Of a stretch of 64,000 bases of DNA, positions 8,993 to 16,745 are shown one piece after another. Each line of letters opens with the position of its first letter. Position 1 is the first letter of the stretch. The notes below the pieces were generated by a model. The model was not told the DNA's origin. It was given only the letters and a program-made list of their open reading frames with translations, and searched no databases. Source of the DNA: Alsobacter sp046349155. Lineage in GTDB: Bacteria > Pseudomonadota > Alphaproteobacteria > Rhizobiales > Beijerinckiaceae. The DNA is taken from assembly GCA_046349155.1 (NCBI GenBank), contig JAXMCW010000008.1, positions 1 to 64,000 of the forward strand. Reading direction: 5' to 3'. The translations under genes were made by a program, and so were the position numbers.

Positions 8993-9868
8993 ATGCCCGA
9001 GCGGTTTTCCACCGTGCTGCTGCCCGTGAAGAAGGGGCTCCACGTCCTGCGCTATGTCTCGGCGACCGACATGGTCCGCCCTCCCCGCGTCCTCGTGGCG
9101 GGAAAACCGGGGGCGAGCGAGGGCCTGTCGTTCCTCTTCTCGCCCGATGCCGCGGAGAACACGCTCGCCCGCTTCGACGAATGCGTCGCCATTCGCGCCA
9201 CCCATCCGGCCGTGGTGATGGTCACGAGCATGGCCGACCCCCAGTGCGTCTCCACGGAGATCGAGCTGAAGCTCGAATCCCTTGACCGAACCGAGGCCCG
9301 TGCGACGCCGGACCTCGCTGCACCCGCGCCCGCAGCGAACGCATCGAGCCGTTTCGCCCTGGAAGGGCATGTCCAGAAGATCGGCGACACGCGCGCCGGC
9401 GCTTCGGGCTGGCTGGGTTCGGCGACCGGGGCCGACCGCATCGAATGCTTCGCCGTCTCCTGGAACGAATCCATCAAGGGCGTCCGTCTGAACTATGGCT
9501 GCGAGATGCCGGGTCGCGGACGGCAGATCGCACGCATTCCCGGCCAGGTCGTCGGCACCAAGGGCCAGTCCACCGCCATCAGCCGCATCTTCTTCGAGCT
9601 GACGGGCGCCCAGGCGACGGACTTCGAATTCGTGGTGACCGCCGCCTTCAGGGGGGCTCCTCCCCGGACAGTCACCGGTCAGAAGGTGGAGCTCGCGGGC
9701 CCGACCGGCCAGGAGCCGCTGACCGGCCTCAAGGTGGATCTGCGGGAGCGCGACGCGGACGAGGCGAGCCACTCTGGGAAGACGCCAGCCTCGATCGCGT
9801 CGCAAGACCCGCTCGCAGGCGACCGCAACAAGGTCCGGGTGTTCCGCGCCGCCGCGCTCGCCAAGTAG
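8993..9868 (+). CDS. Unrecognised 291-aa protein
   Basis: 291 aa, soluble by appearance, with two parts joined by an Ala/Pro-rich linker at about 105-120. The second part holds 'GWLGSATGADRIECFAVSW' and 'GVRLNYGCEMPGRGRQ', then a beta-rich segment ending near 'FEFVVTAAFRG'. No family is recognised. The weak ribosome site makes the start uncertain. The methyltransferase gene begins 9 bases after the stop, so the two are co-transcribed. Context suggests a role in surface polymer or RTX protein production, but nothing in the sequence proves it. Confidence 0.55.
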   Translation: MPERFSTVLLPVKKGLHVLRYVSATDMVRPPRVLVAGKPGASEGLSFLFSPDAAENTLARFDECVAIRATHPAVVMVTSMADPQCVSTEIELKLESLDRTEARATPDLAAPAPAANASSRFALEGHVQKIGDTRAGASGWLGSATGADRIECFAVSWNESIKGVRLNYGCEMPGRGRQIARIPGQVVGTKGQSTAISRIFFELTGAQATDFEFVVTAAFRGAPPRTVTGQKVELAGPTGQEPLTGLKVDLRERDADEASHSGKTPASIASQDPLAGDRNKVRVFRAAALAK

Positions 9869-9877
9869 GCAGAGCCG

Positions 9878-10606
9878 TTGTCGGAGTCCGCATTGCATGC
9901 TCCCTGCGCGCAACCAGTGGAGCGCGAGCCGCCATTGCTGCAGCCCGGCCCAGGCCGCGGTCCTTCACCGGGCCCGCTGCAGGAGCCGGACTGCACGCTG
10001 CTGCATGTAGGCTGCGGCCCCTACCAGCCGGACAAGCTTCATCCCTGGTTCAGGGGGCCCCGCTGGCGCGAGATCCGGCTCGATATCGATCCCCGTGTGC
10101 GGCCCGACATCGTGGCCTCCCTGACCGATCTCGGCTGCTTTCCCGACGGGTCCGTGGACGCCGTCTGGTCTTCGCACAACATCGAGCATCTCCACGAGCA
10201 TGAGCTTGAGATCGCGCTGGCCGAGATCGTCCGCGTGCTGAAGCCGACCGGGTTCGCTCTCTTCACCACGCCCGACCTCGTTCGCGTGGCCCAGGAGATC
10301 GCGGCCGGCCGCCTCGAGGACACGCTGTACGTGTCACCTGCGGGACCCATCACTCCCATCGACGTGCTCTACGGGCTGCGCCGCTCCATCGCCGCCGGAA
10401 ACGGCTTCATGGCGCACCGAACGGGGTTCAGCGTGGACCGCCTGGGGCGCGTGCTCGTGGAAGCCGGCTTCGCCGAGGCGCGCGTCTGGCCCGGCCGCTC
10501 CTTCGACCTGTGGGCTGTCGGCCTGAGGGAACAGTCCCGGCCCGCCGACCACGGCATCGCCGTCCCTGGCCCCTCGCAGGGCGGACCGGACGCCATCACC
10601 GGCTGA
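9878..10606 (+). CDS. SAM-dependent class I methyltransferase
   Basis: 242 aa with a TTG start. The SAM-binding motif I is 'LLHVGCGPYQPDKLH', followed by 'DIDPRVRPDIVASL' (acidic loop), 'DGSVDAVWSSHNIEHL' and 'EIVRVLKPTGFALFTTPDL'. This arrangement is typical of small methyltransferases in polysaccharide clusters that methylate a sugar or a precursor. The N-terminal 35 residues are Pro/Glu-rich and probably disordered. It follows the unknown gene at 8993 by 9 bases. The substrate is not deducible. Confidence 0.75.
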   Translation: MSESALHAPCAQPVEREPPLLQPGPGRGPSPGPLQEPDCTLLHVGCGPYQPDKLHPWFRGPRWREIRLDIDPRVRPDIVASLTDLGCFPDGSVDAVWSSHNIEHLHEHELEIALAEIVRVLKPTGFALFTTPDLVRVAQEIAAGRLEDTLYVSPAGPITPIDVLYGLRRSIAAGNGFMAHRTGFSVDRLGRVLVEAGFAEARVWPGRSFDLWAVGLREQSRPADHGIAVPGPSQGGPDAITG

Positions 10607-10711
10607 CCCTGCCTGCCGTGCCCGGCGTTGCTCCGGCCTCGTCAACCCCGTGGCACTTCTGCGTCCGCGGCGCTTGTCTGCGGCCTCGCCGCCTGCGCCC
10701 GGACGCAAGAA

Positions 10712-10731
10712 GGCCGCCCCGAAGGGCGGCC
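10712..10731 (-). terminator. Rho-independent terminator of the RTX gene pair
   Basis: On the minus strand GGCCGCCC and GGGCGGCC form an 8-bp stem closed by a TTCG (UUCG) tetraloop, followed by TTCTTG. It lies 54 bases beyond the stop of the RTX-Hint gene and also faces the end of the plus-strand methyltransferase gene. Confidence 0.65.
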
Positions 10732-10784
10732 AGGTTGCAGGGAGCCGGGGGTCCTGAGGCTCCCCAAGGGGACGGACGATGGCC

Positions 10785-12044
10785 TCAGGCCGCCGCACGA
10801 ACCCCAGTGTCGCCGAGGCGCGAGAGGATCGCCTGCAGCGCAGGGCCTTCCGTCACCAGCGGGTAGGGCCGCTCGAACTCGCCCTCGCCATTGGCGGCGA
10901 CGGCGTCGTCCGAGCCATAGAGGTCGAGATAGTCCTGCCAGTTGGTGAACATCCGGCGGCTCTCGTGGTTCGCGTAGGTTTCAGTCGGCGAACCGTGGGC
11001 GAAGATCACGTCGGGCGTCTCGAGCTCGACGTGGAAGTACTCGATCAGGTCGGTCTCCCGGTCGCGGCGGATCGTCGTTCCGTTGACCAGGTCCTCGCCC
11101 CGCACGAAGACGCCGTCGAGGAACATCGCGTGCTTGGCCGAGATGCGCAGGTCCCGCGTGGGAAGACCCTGCCCCAGCGCGCCCTGCTCGATCAGCACGG
11201 GATTGGCCTCGGAGTTGCGTCCGATGAACCGGCGACGGAAGGACCGACGGCCGATCCACTTCACCGGCCGCGCGATGCCGTCGAGCGTCATCACGAGGTC
11301 GCCGATCGCCAGGGCCTCGACCGGGACCTCCCCGTCCACGCCCTGGATGAGCGTGCCGCGGAGGAAGCACGGCGTGTCGGGATCGGTGAGCACGTTGCCT
11401 TTGTTGAAGTCATCGGCGTGCGTGCCCGGGATGTAGATCGAACCCGTGAAGCTGCTGGCCGGGCCGGTGATCAGCACTCCTGTCACCACGCCCTCGGCAT
11501 TGGTGACGTTGGTGATGCTCAACTGCTCGAAGGTCAGGCCGGCGATCGACTTGAGGTCGAGCGTATCGCTGCCCGGATCGAAGTCGCTGATCGTGTCCTG
11601 CCCGATATTGCCGGCCCCGTACACAAAGTTGTCGTTGCCGCTGCCGCCGCTCAACGTGTCGTCGCCGGCGCCACCGGTCAGGTTGTCATTGCCGGCACCG
11701 CCGCTGACGAGGTCGTTGCCGTCGCCGCCGTCGACGACGTCGTCGCCGGCGCCGCCCAGCACGCGGTCTGCGCCGCCGCCGCCATAGACGAAGTCGTTGC
11801 CCGCACCGCCCGAGAGCGTATCCTTGCCCTCGCCGCCGTCCAGGTAGTCGTCGCCGCTTCCGCCATTGGCACGGTCATCGCCGTCGCCGGAATAGATCTC
11901 ATCGGATCCGCCGCCGCCAATGATCGTGTCATTGCCGCCGTCAGTATCGATGAAGTTGTCTTCGTCGTTTCCAATGACCTTTTCGTCATTTGCGCCGCCG
12001 ATGAAATCGGTTTCGCTTGGATCGATCGTAATGATGTCAGCCAT
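10785..12044 (-). CDS. RTX calcium-binding protein with C-terminal Hint domain
   Basis: 419 aa, acidic. Residues about 35-150 contain repeated GGxGxDxxx nonapeptides such as GGAGNDNLTGGAGDD, which bind calcium and mark type I secretion substrates. From about 225 there is a Hint-type domain beginning with 'CFLRGTLIQ', then 'VEALAIGDLVMTLDG', 'WIGRR' and 'ISAKHAMFLDG'. Hint domains (Hint_2 kind) can self-cleave at the leading Cys. There is no Sec signal. It follows the other RTX gene by 39 bases, and the exporter genes lie just upstream on the same strand. It is probably secreted and processed at the cell surface. Whether it actually self-cleaves is inference. Confidence 0.8.
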   Translation of the reverse strand: MADIITIDPSETDFIGGANDEKVIGNDEDNFIDTDGGNDTIIGGGGSDEIYSGDGDDRANGGSGDDYLDGGEGKDTLSGGAGNDFVYGGGGADRVLGGAGDDVVDGGDGNDLVSGGAGNDNLTGGAGDDTLSGGSGNDNFVYGAGNIGQDTISDFDPGSDTLDLKSIAGLTFEQLSITNVTNAEGVVTGVLITGPASSFTGSIYIPGTHADDFNKGNVLTDPDTPCFLRGTLIQGVDGEVPVEALAIGDLVMTLDGIARPVKWIGRRSFRRRFIGRNSEANPVLIEQGALGQGLPTRDLRISAKHAMFLDGVFVRGEDLVNGTTIRRDRETDLIEYFHVELETPDVIFAHGSPTETYANHESRRMFTNWQDYLDLYGSDDAVAANGEGEFERPYPLVTEGPALQAILSRLGDTGVRAAA

Positions 12045-12083
12045 CTCAGAAAGTCTCCACTGTCATCTCAGGAAGCAGCAGCT

Positions 12084-13184
12084 TCAGTGGGAGGTTGTAT
12101 CGATGTGGATGCCGAGGTGGTCATCCGCAGTGTCGACTTGGCTGACGAGATCGGCCGCGATCTTCGCCCGGCTCCAGCTGCTGTCGAGGTGGCTCACGTA
12201 GTCGTTGACCCAACCCGCGTCGGGGCGCCCGGCCGTGCCGTCGAACATGTTGTCCAGCAGGTGGTTCACGAACTGGCTGTTCGTGCCGCCCGAGAGGTCA
12301 TCATGGCCGTTGACCGGATCGATCAGGTTCTTCGCGATGTCTTCCAGCGAGTGGTTGTTCTGCAGGGCAGACAGCGCATTCTTGTAGTCGGTGAGGGTTG
12401 GGTCGGCGTTGTTGATCGCCTGGAACAGGCGGGCCAGCGCGCCCTCGTCGGGGCTGCCGACCGTAATCAGGACGCCATCGGACACCTTCACGAACTCGGT
12501 GTTCGTGATGTGGTTGCCGTTGCCGCTCCACTCGTTCCCCACGTAGTGGTAGCTGGCCTTGGAGCCCAGCACCTGCGCGACGTCGAAACCGCAGCCACCG
12601 TCGATCGTGTTGTCGCCCGCGCCGCCCACGAGGCTGTCGTTGCCGCGATCGCCAAACAGGCGGTCGTCGCCCGCGCCGCCGTCGACGGTGTCATTGCCCT
12701 GGCCCGCATGGACTTCGTCGTTGCCGTCGCCGCCGAAGATCTTGTCGTTGCCCTTACCGGTCTCGATGTAGTCATTGCCATCGGCGCCGTCGATCAGCTG
12801 CGCCTGCTTGCCGTGCACCGTGATATCGTCATCGCCGTGGGTCAGGCCGATCGAGTGAGCGATCTTGCCGTCAAGCTCCAGGGTCACGCCGTCCAGATCG
12901 GTGTTGTACAGGATGAGGCCCGCATCATCGAGGCCGTGGTCGATTCCGTCGGCGCCAGCGTAGTTCGAAACATACGCGCCGTCGTGCCCGCCCTTGCTGT
13001 AGACCTCAAAATCGTGATCGATCACCTGGAAGTCGACCGACCCGGAATTGCCCGTCACATCAAGTTCGTCGTCACCTTTGTCAAGCAGGGCATTTTCGAA
13101 TGCCTGCGTGAAGTGCTTGGAGTGGACGAAGTCTTCGAAGCTTGGTCCTGCATTTCCATCCAAGGTGTATGTCAGCGATGCCAT
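12084..13184 (-). CDS. RTX calcium-binding protein with DUF4214-like C-terminus
   Basis: 366 aa, very acidic and Asn/Asp-rich. Residues about 130-205 hold RTX nonapeptides ('GGDGNDEVHAGQGNDTVDGG'). The C-terminal region from about 245 resembles DUF4214, often found at the end of secreted RTX proteins and S-layer-type adhesins ('FVNHLLDNMF' followed by 'GRPDAGWVNDYVSHL'). The single-Cys RTX block and lack of a Sec signal fit type I export. AAAGG precedes the ATG. It is the first gene after the exporter pair and probably its major substrate, forming an extracellular or S-layer-like protein. Confidence 0.75.
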   Translation of the reverse strand: MASLTYTLDGNAGPSFEDFVHSKHFTQAFENALLDKGDDELDVTGNSGSVDFQVIDHDFEVYSKGGHDGAYVSNYAGADGIDHGLDDAGLILYNTDLDGVTLELDGKIAHSIGLTHGDDDITVHGKQAQLIDGADGNDYIETGKGNDKIFGGDGNDEVHAGQGNDTVDGGAGDDRLFGDRGNDSLVGGAGDNTIDGGCGFDVAQVLGSKASYHYVGNEWSGNGNHITNTEFVKVSDGVLITVGSPDEGALARLFQAINNADPTLTDYKNALSALQNNHSLEDIAKNLIDPVNGHDDLSGGTNSQFVNHLLDNMFDGTAGRPDAGWVNDYVSHLDSSWSRAKIAADLVSQVDTADDHLGIHIDTTSH

Positions 13185-13545
13185 CTCGTTGCCTTTCCCG
13201 AATATCGCGTTGAAAGCCCAAGTTATTTGATTTGATTGTTATTTTTCTTCTTTGTCTCGACGGAGGCGATACTCATCGCTCAAGGCTTAAGGAGAAATAA
13301 CCGGCGACCCTCGCTTTTCTGCCATCGGTGAAATTATTGTCGGGCTGTATAGGAAAGACGTGAAGCAGCGTTAGTACACGCCGGTTTGACCGATTAATCT
13401 CGGAAAATTGGAAAGACGTTTTGCTGAATTCAGCGCTCCAGTCCGCGTCGGGACGTGCCGTCACGAACGAGCGAAAGGCGCCGGCCGACGACAGCTGCGG
13501 CCCGCGGCAGGAGCCGCGGCGGTCAGGATCGAAGTCGGCGTTCGG
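13185..13545. other. Gene-free 361-bp region upstream of the RTX genes
   Basis: No convincing gene. The part next to the RTX start (about 13,220-13,260) is unusually AT-rich for this genome and probably holds its promoter. A 7-bp hairpin, CCGCGGC-AGGA-GCCGCGG at 13,502-13,519, follows the end of the HlyD gene and lacks a U-tract. Confidence 0.4.
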
Positions 13546-14880
13546 TCAGTTCTCGTGCATGCCCGCGCGAATGCGGGCCATGACGGGGCCGACGATGTAT
13601 TGAAGAGCTGTGCGCTCACCCGTCGCGACGATCACGTCGGCGGCCATGCCGGCGACGAGCTTGCGGCGGTACTCGACAGGAATCGTATCGTAGTCCACCG
13701 CCACCTCGGCCGCGAAATAGGGCTGCTTGTTGGCGCTGGAATCGTCCACCAGCCGATCCCGCGACAGCCGCTTCACCTTGCCGAAGAACAGCGGCGGACG
13801 CGACAGCGTGAAAGCCGGGAAGCGGATCTCCGCGGCGTCGTTCTCGTGGACGTTGTCGACATCGAGAGGGGACACCTGCGCACGGATCACGAGCTGGTCC
13901 GACACCGGAACGATCTCCAGGATCGTGTCGCCGGGCCGCACGACGCCGCCAACCGTGAAGACCTTGGAGCCCTGCACGACCCCGGCCTCGGGCGCCACGA
14001 TGTCGACACGCTGGAGGATGTCGAGCTGGACCCGCAGCTTCTCGCGGATCTCCGCGATGGTCTTGCGCGTCGCGGGCAGGTCCCGGCTGACCCCTTCGAG
14101 GAACTGCTGACGGATCTGCTGGATCTGCAGGCGCGCTTCGCCGATGGTCTGCTCGGCCTTGGCGAGATCGGCGATGGCGCGTCCCACCGTGCCCTTGAGC
14201 CGAGACTGCTCGCGCTCCAGGGACAGGACGCGCGGAAGCTGGACGAGGTTCTTGGCCAGGAGCATCCGCAGCCCCTCCAGCTCCTGCCGGATCGTGGCGA
14301 TCTGCTCCTCCGCGGCTTCCTTCTCGCGGCGCGTCCCCGTCATCTCCTCGCTCACCTGAGCGATGCGGGCCGAGAAGATGGATTTCTGGCCCTCCAGGTT
14401 GGCGCGGCGCTCCCGGAACTGGCTGAGCTGGTCCGCGATGGCCCTGGCCACCAGCGGATCCTGCCGTTCGGAGACCACCTCGGGTGGAAAGGAGACGTCG
14501 GCCGCCTCGTCGCGTTCGGCGACCAGGCGAGACTCCTCGACGAGAGTGGCCGCCAACTGCTTGCGCAGAACCTCGACGCCGGCCCGGGCCTGGGTGTCGT
14601 CCAGCCGGATGAGGACATCGCCGGCCTGCACTGCGTCGCCGTCGCGCGCAAGGATCTCGCGCACGATGCCCCCTTCGAAATGCTGGATCGTCTTGCGGCT
14701 CGTCTCGACAGCCACGACGCCGGGTGCGATGGCGCCCGCGTCGAGCCTGGCGACGACGGACCACAAGCCCCCGAGGCCGAACACGACCGCGACGATGATC
14801 CAGGACCGCCTGACGAGGTCCTGCCAGTCGGACGGCGCGACCGGCGCAACGGCCAGCTCCAGGCGCTTCGTGCCGCTCAT
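13546..14880 (-). CDS. Type I secretion periplasmic adaptor, HlyD family
   Basis: 444 aa. A single N-terminal membrane helix (about 25-45, 'SWIIVAVVFGLGGLWSVVA') is followed by a biotinyl-lipoyl half ('AIAPGVVAVE', 'HFEGGIVREILARDGD'), a long coiled coil (about 110-290) and a C-terminal beta domain ('DIVAPEAGVVQGSKVFTVGG'). This is the membrane fusion protein that links the ABC transporter to an outer-membrane TolC-like channel. The ATG overlaps the stop of the ABC gene as ATGA, so the two are translationally coupled. No outer-membrane component is encoded in this window. The likely cargo is the pair of RTX proteins encoded downstream. Confidence 0.9.
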   Translation of the reverse strand: MSGTKRLELAVAPVAPSDWQDLVRRSWIIVAVVFGLGGLWSVVARLDAGAIAPGVVAVETSRKTIQHFEGGIVREILARDGDAVQAGDVLIRLDDTQARAGVEVLRKQLAATLVEESRLVAERDEAADVSFPPEVVSERQDPLVARAIADQLSQFRERRANLEGQKSIFSARIAQVSEEMTGTRREKEAAEEQIATIRQELEGLRMLLAKNLVQLPRVLSLEREQSRLKGTVGRAIADLAKAEQTIGEARLQIQQIRQQFLEGVSRDLPATRKTIAEIREKLRVQLDILQRVDIVAPEAGVVQGSKVFTVGGVVRPGDTILEIVPVSDQLVIRAQVSPLDVDNVHENDAAEIRFPAFTLSRPPLFFGKVKRLSRDRLVDDSSANKQPYFAAEVAVDYDTIPVEYRRKLVAGMAADVIVATGERTALQYIVGPVMARIRAGMHEN

Positions 14881-16667
14881 GCCCCCATCCTGCGTTGCTC
14901 TGCCGCGAGAGCCGGCGAGGAAGCCGGCCGCGCCTGCCCCGCGCCCGGGCTCATGGCGACGACGTTGGGCGTGCCCAACCGCTTCATCACGTCCTCGCGG
15001 GACCCGTAGAGGTGGACCCCGCCATCCGACATCAGGAGGATCCTGTCGACCTGCGAGATCATGTTGGACCTGTGCGTGATGATGACGACGGTCGAGCCCG
15101 CGCTGCGAAGCTGCCGGATCGCCTCGGCGAGGCTCTCCTCGCCCTTGGTGTCGAGGCTCGCATTCGGCTCGTCGAGGACGACAAGCGGCGGCCGGCCCAA
15201 CACCGCCCGAGCAAGAGCGATGCGCTGGCGCTGCCCCCCGGAGAGGTTTGCACCGCCCTCCCCGACCTCGGTGTTGTAGCCATCCGGCAGCGACTGGATG
15301 AGTTCGTGCACGCCGGCGAGCGTCGCCGCCGCTATGACCTCGTCGCTGTCCGCCGGTCCGAAGCGGGCGATGTTCTCCGCGACCGTGCCTCGGAACAGCT
15401 CCACGTCCTGGGGGATGTAGCCGATATGCTGGCCGAGCGCGTCGGACTCCCAATGGGTGATCTCATTGCCGTCGATGCGCACGGCGCCCTCGCAGGTCGG
15501 CCAGACGCCCACAAGCACCCGCGCGAGGCTCGACTTGCCGGCCGCGCTCGGGCCGATGACCCCCAGCACCTGCCCCGCTTCGAGCTCGAAGCTCACCTCC
15601 CGCAGCACGAGCCGGTTGGTCCCCGGCGCGACCGCCGAGACGGACTCGAAACCGACATGGCCGCGGGGCCGCGGCAGCGGCATGCGCTCCGGCAGCGCCG
15701 CCAGACTGCCGAACAGTCGGTCGATACGCTGGAATGAATAGTCCGCCGCGACGAAGGACTTCCAGTTGCTCGCCAAGGTATTCATGGGGCTGATCGACTT
15801 GCTGGCGATCAGCATCGCGCCGAACAGCGCGCTCGATGTGACCGTGTTCTCCAGGATCAGCAGCAGCGTCACGCCCATCACGAGGCTGGGGCCGCCGAAG
15901 CTGAGGCAGGTGAGCGCCGTACCCGCCCAATGCCCGCTGTCGCTGCCTAGCGCCGTCCAGCCCAGGCCAGCATCCCGCACGCGCTTCCAACGCGACTGGA
16001 GCCTGTGGAGCATGCCGAGCGCATGCACCGCCTCGCTGTTGCGCAGCATGGTGGCGGCGAACTCGCTGGCATGCACGGACGCCGCCGTCGCCCGCAGCGT
16101 CGCTCCCGCCGAGGATAGGTTTACAAGGAAGCCGCAGGTCGCGACGGCGATCATGACGACGAGGTTGGCGAGGCCGATCAGCGGGTGGATGAGGCAGGCC
16201 ACCGCGAGGAAGAGCGGGGCGAAGGCCAGGTCCACGGCGGATGCGACAAGGCGGCCGGACAGGTTCTCCCGCACGGTGTCGAGGTCGCGCAGGGCCTGGA
16301 CCGGCGTGACGAGCCCCCGACCCGCCTCGCGCGCCAGCATCGCGCGGTGGACGGCGGCGAACACGGCGCCGCTCAGAGCTTGGTCGAACGCCACGCCCGC
16401 GCGAACGAGGATGCGTGTCCGCAGATTGCTGAGCGCCCCGTAAGCGACGATCATCACCACGAAGACGAGCGTGAGGAAGGCCCAGGTCACGATGTTGCGC
16501 GATCCGAGCACCCTGTCGAAGCCGTTCATCATGTAGAGGGACGGGGCGAAGGCGAGCAGGTTGATGAAGAAGCTCAGCGCCGCAAGCGAACGCCACGCGG
16601 GGGCCATTCCTCGGACAGCATCCCGCAACGGATTGGAGATGGTCCGGTCAAACAACGCACGAAGCAA
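14877..16667 (-). CDS. Type I secretion ABC transporter (PrtD/HlyB-like, no C39 domain)
   Basis: 596 aa with a TTG start. The membrane domain (residues about 20-310) has about six helices. The ATPase domain has Walker A GPSAAGKSS, signature LSGGQRQR, Walker B 'LVVLDEPNASLD' and switch histidine ITHR. No N-terminal peptidase or C39-like domain is present, which matches exporters of RTX proteases and S-layer proteins (PrtD type). It lies 78 bases after the 794-aa glycosyltransferase on the same strand and overlaps the HlyD gene by 4 bases. Confidence 0.9.
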   Translation of the reverse strand: MLRALFDRTISNPLRDAVRGMAPAWRSLAALSFFINLLAFAPSLYMMNGFDRVLGSRNIVTWAFLTLVFVVMIVAYGALSNLRTRILVRAGVAFDQALSGAVFAAVHRAMLAREAGRGLVTPVQALRDLDTVRENLSGRLVASAVDLAFAPLFLAVACLIHPLIGLANLVVMIAVATCGFLVNLSSAGATLRATAASVHASEFAATMLRNSEAVHALGMLHRLQSRWKRVRDAGLGWTALGSDSGHWAGTALTCLSFGGPSLVMGVTLLLILENTVTSSALFGAMLIASKSISPMNTLASNWKSFVAADYSFQRIDRLFGSLAALPERMPLPRPRGHVGFESVSAVAPGTNRLVLREVSFELEAGQVLGVIGPSAAGKSSLARVLVGVWPTCEGAVRIDGNEITHWESDALGQHIGYIPQDVELFRGTVAENIARFGPADSDEVIAAATLAGVHELIQSLPDGYNTEVGEGGANLSGGQRQRIALARAVLGRPPLVVLDEPNASLDTKGEESLAEAIRQLRSAGSTVVIITHRSNMISQVDRILLMSDGGVHLYGSREDVMKRLGTPNVVAMSPGAGQARPASSPALAAEQRRMGA

Positions 16668-16745
16668 GGCAGGACCCCGCGAGACAGTCTCGACGGGCCG
16701 AGCATCGCCAGCAGACCTTGCAGAGCCCTTGCGGGATTAAGTTGA

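Noticed and set aside
10779..13235. An 818-codon open frame on the plus strand opposite the RTX genes.
   Set aside because: It mirrors the repetitive, GC-rich RTX genes and encodes a Val/Ala/Asp-rich sequence with no domain or ribosome site. The minus-strand RTX and Hint motifs are unmistakable.
14881..15453. An N-terminal extension of the HlyD gene to 15453.
   Set aside because: This part lies inside the ABC transporter ATPase domain in another frame. The ATG at 14880 overlaps the ABC stop in the usual way.
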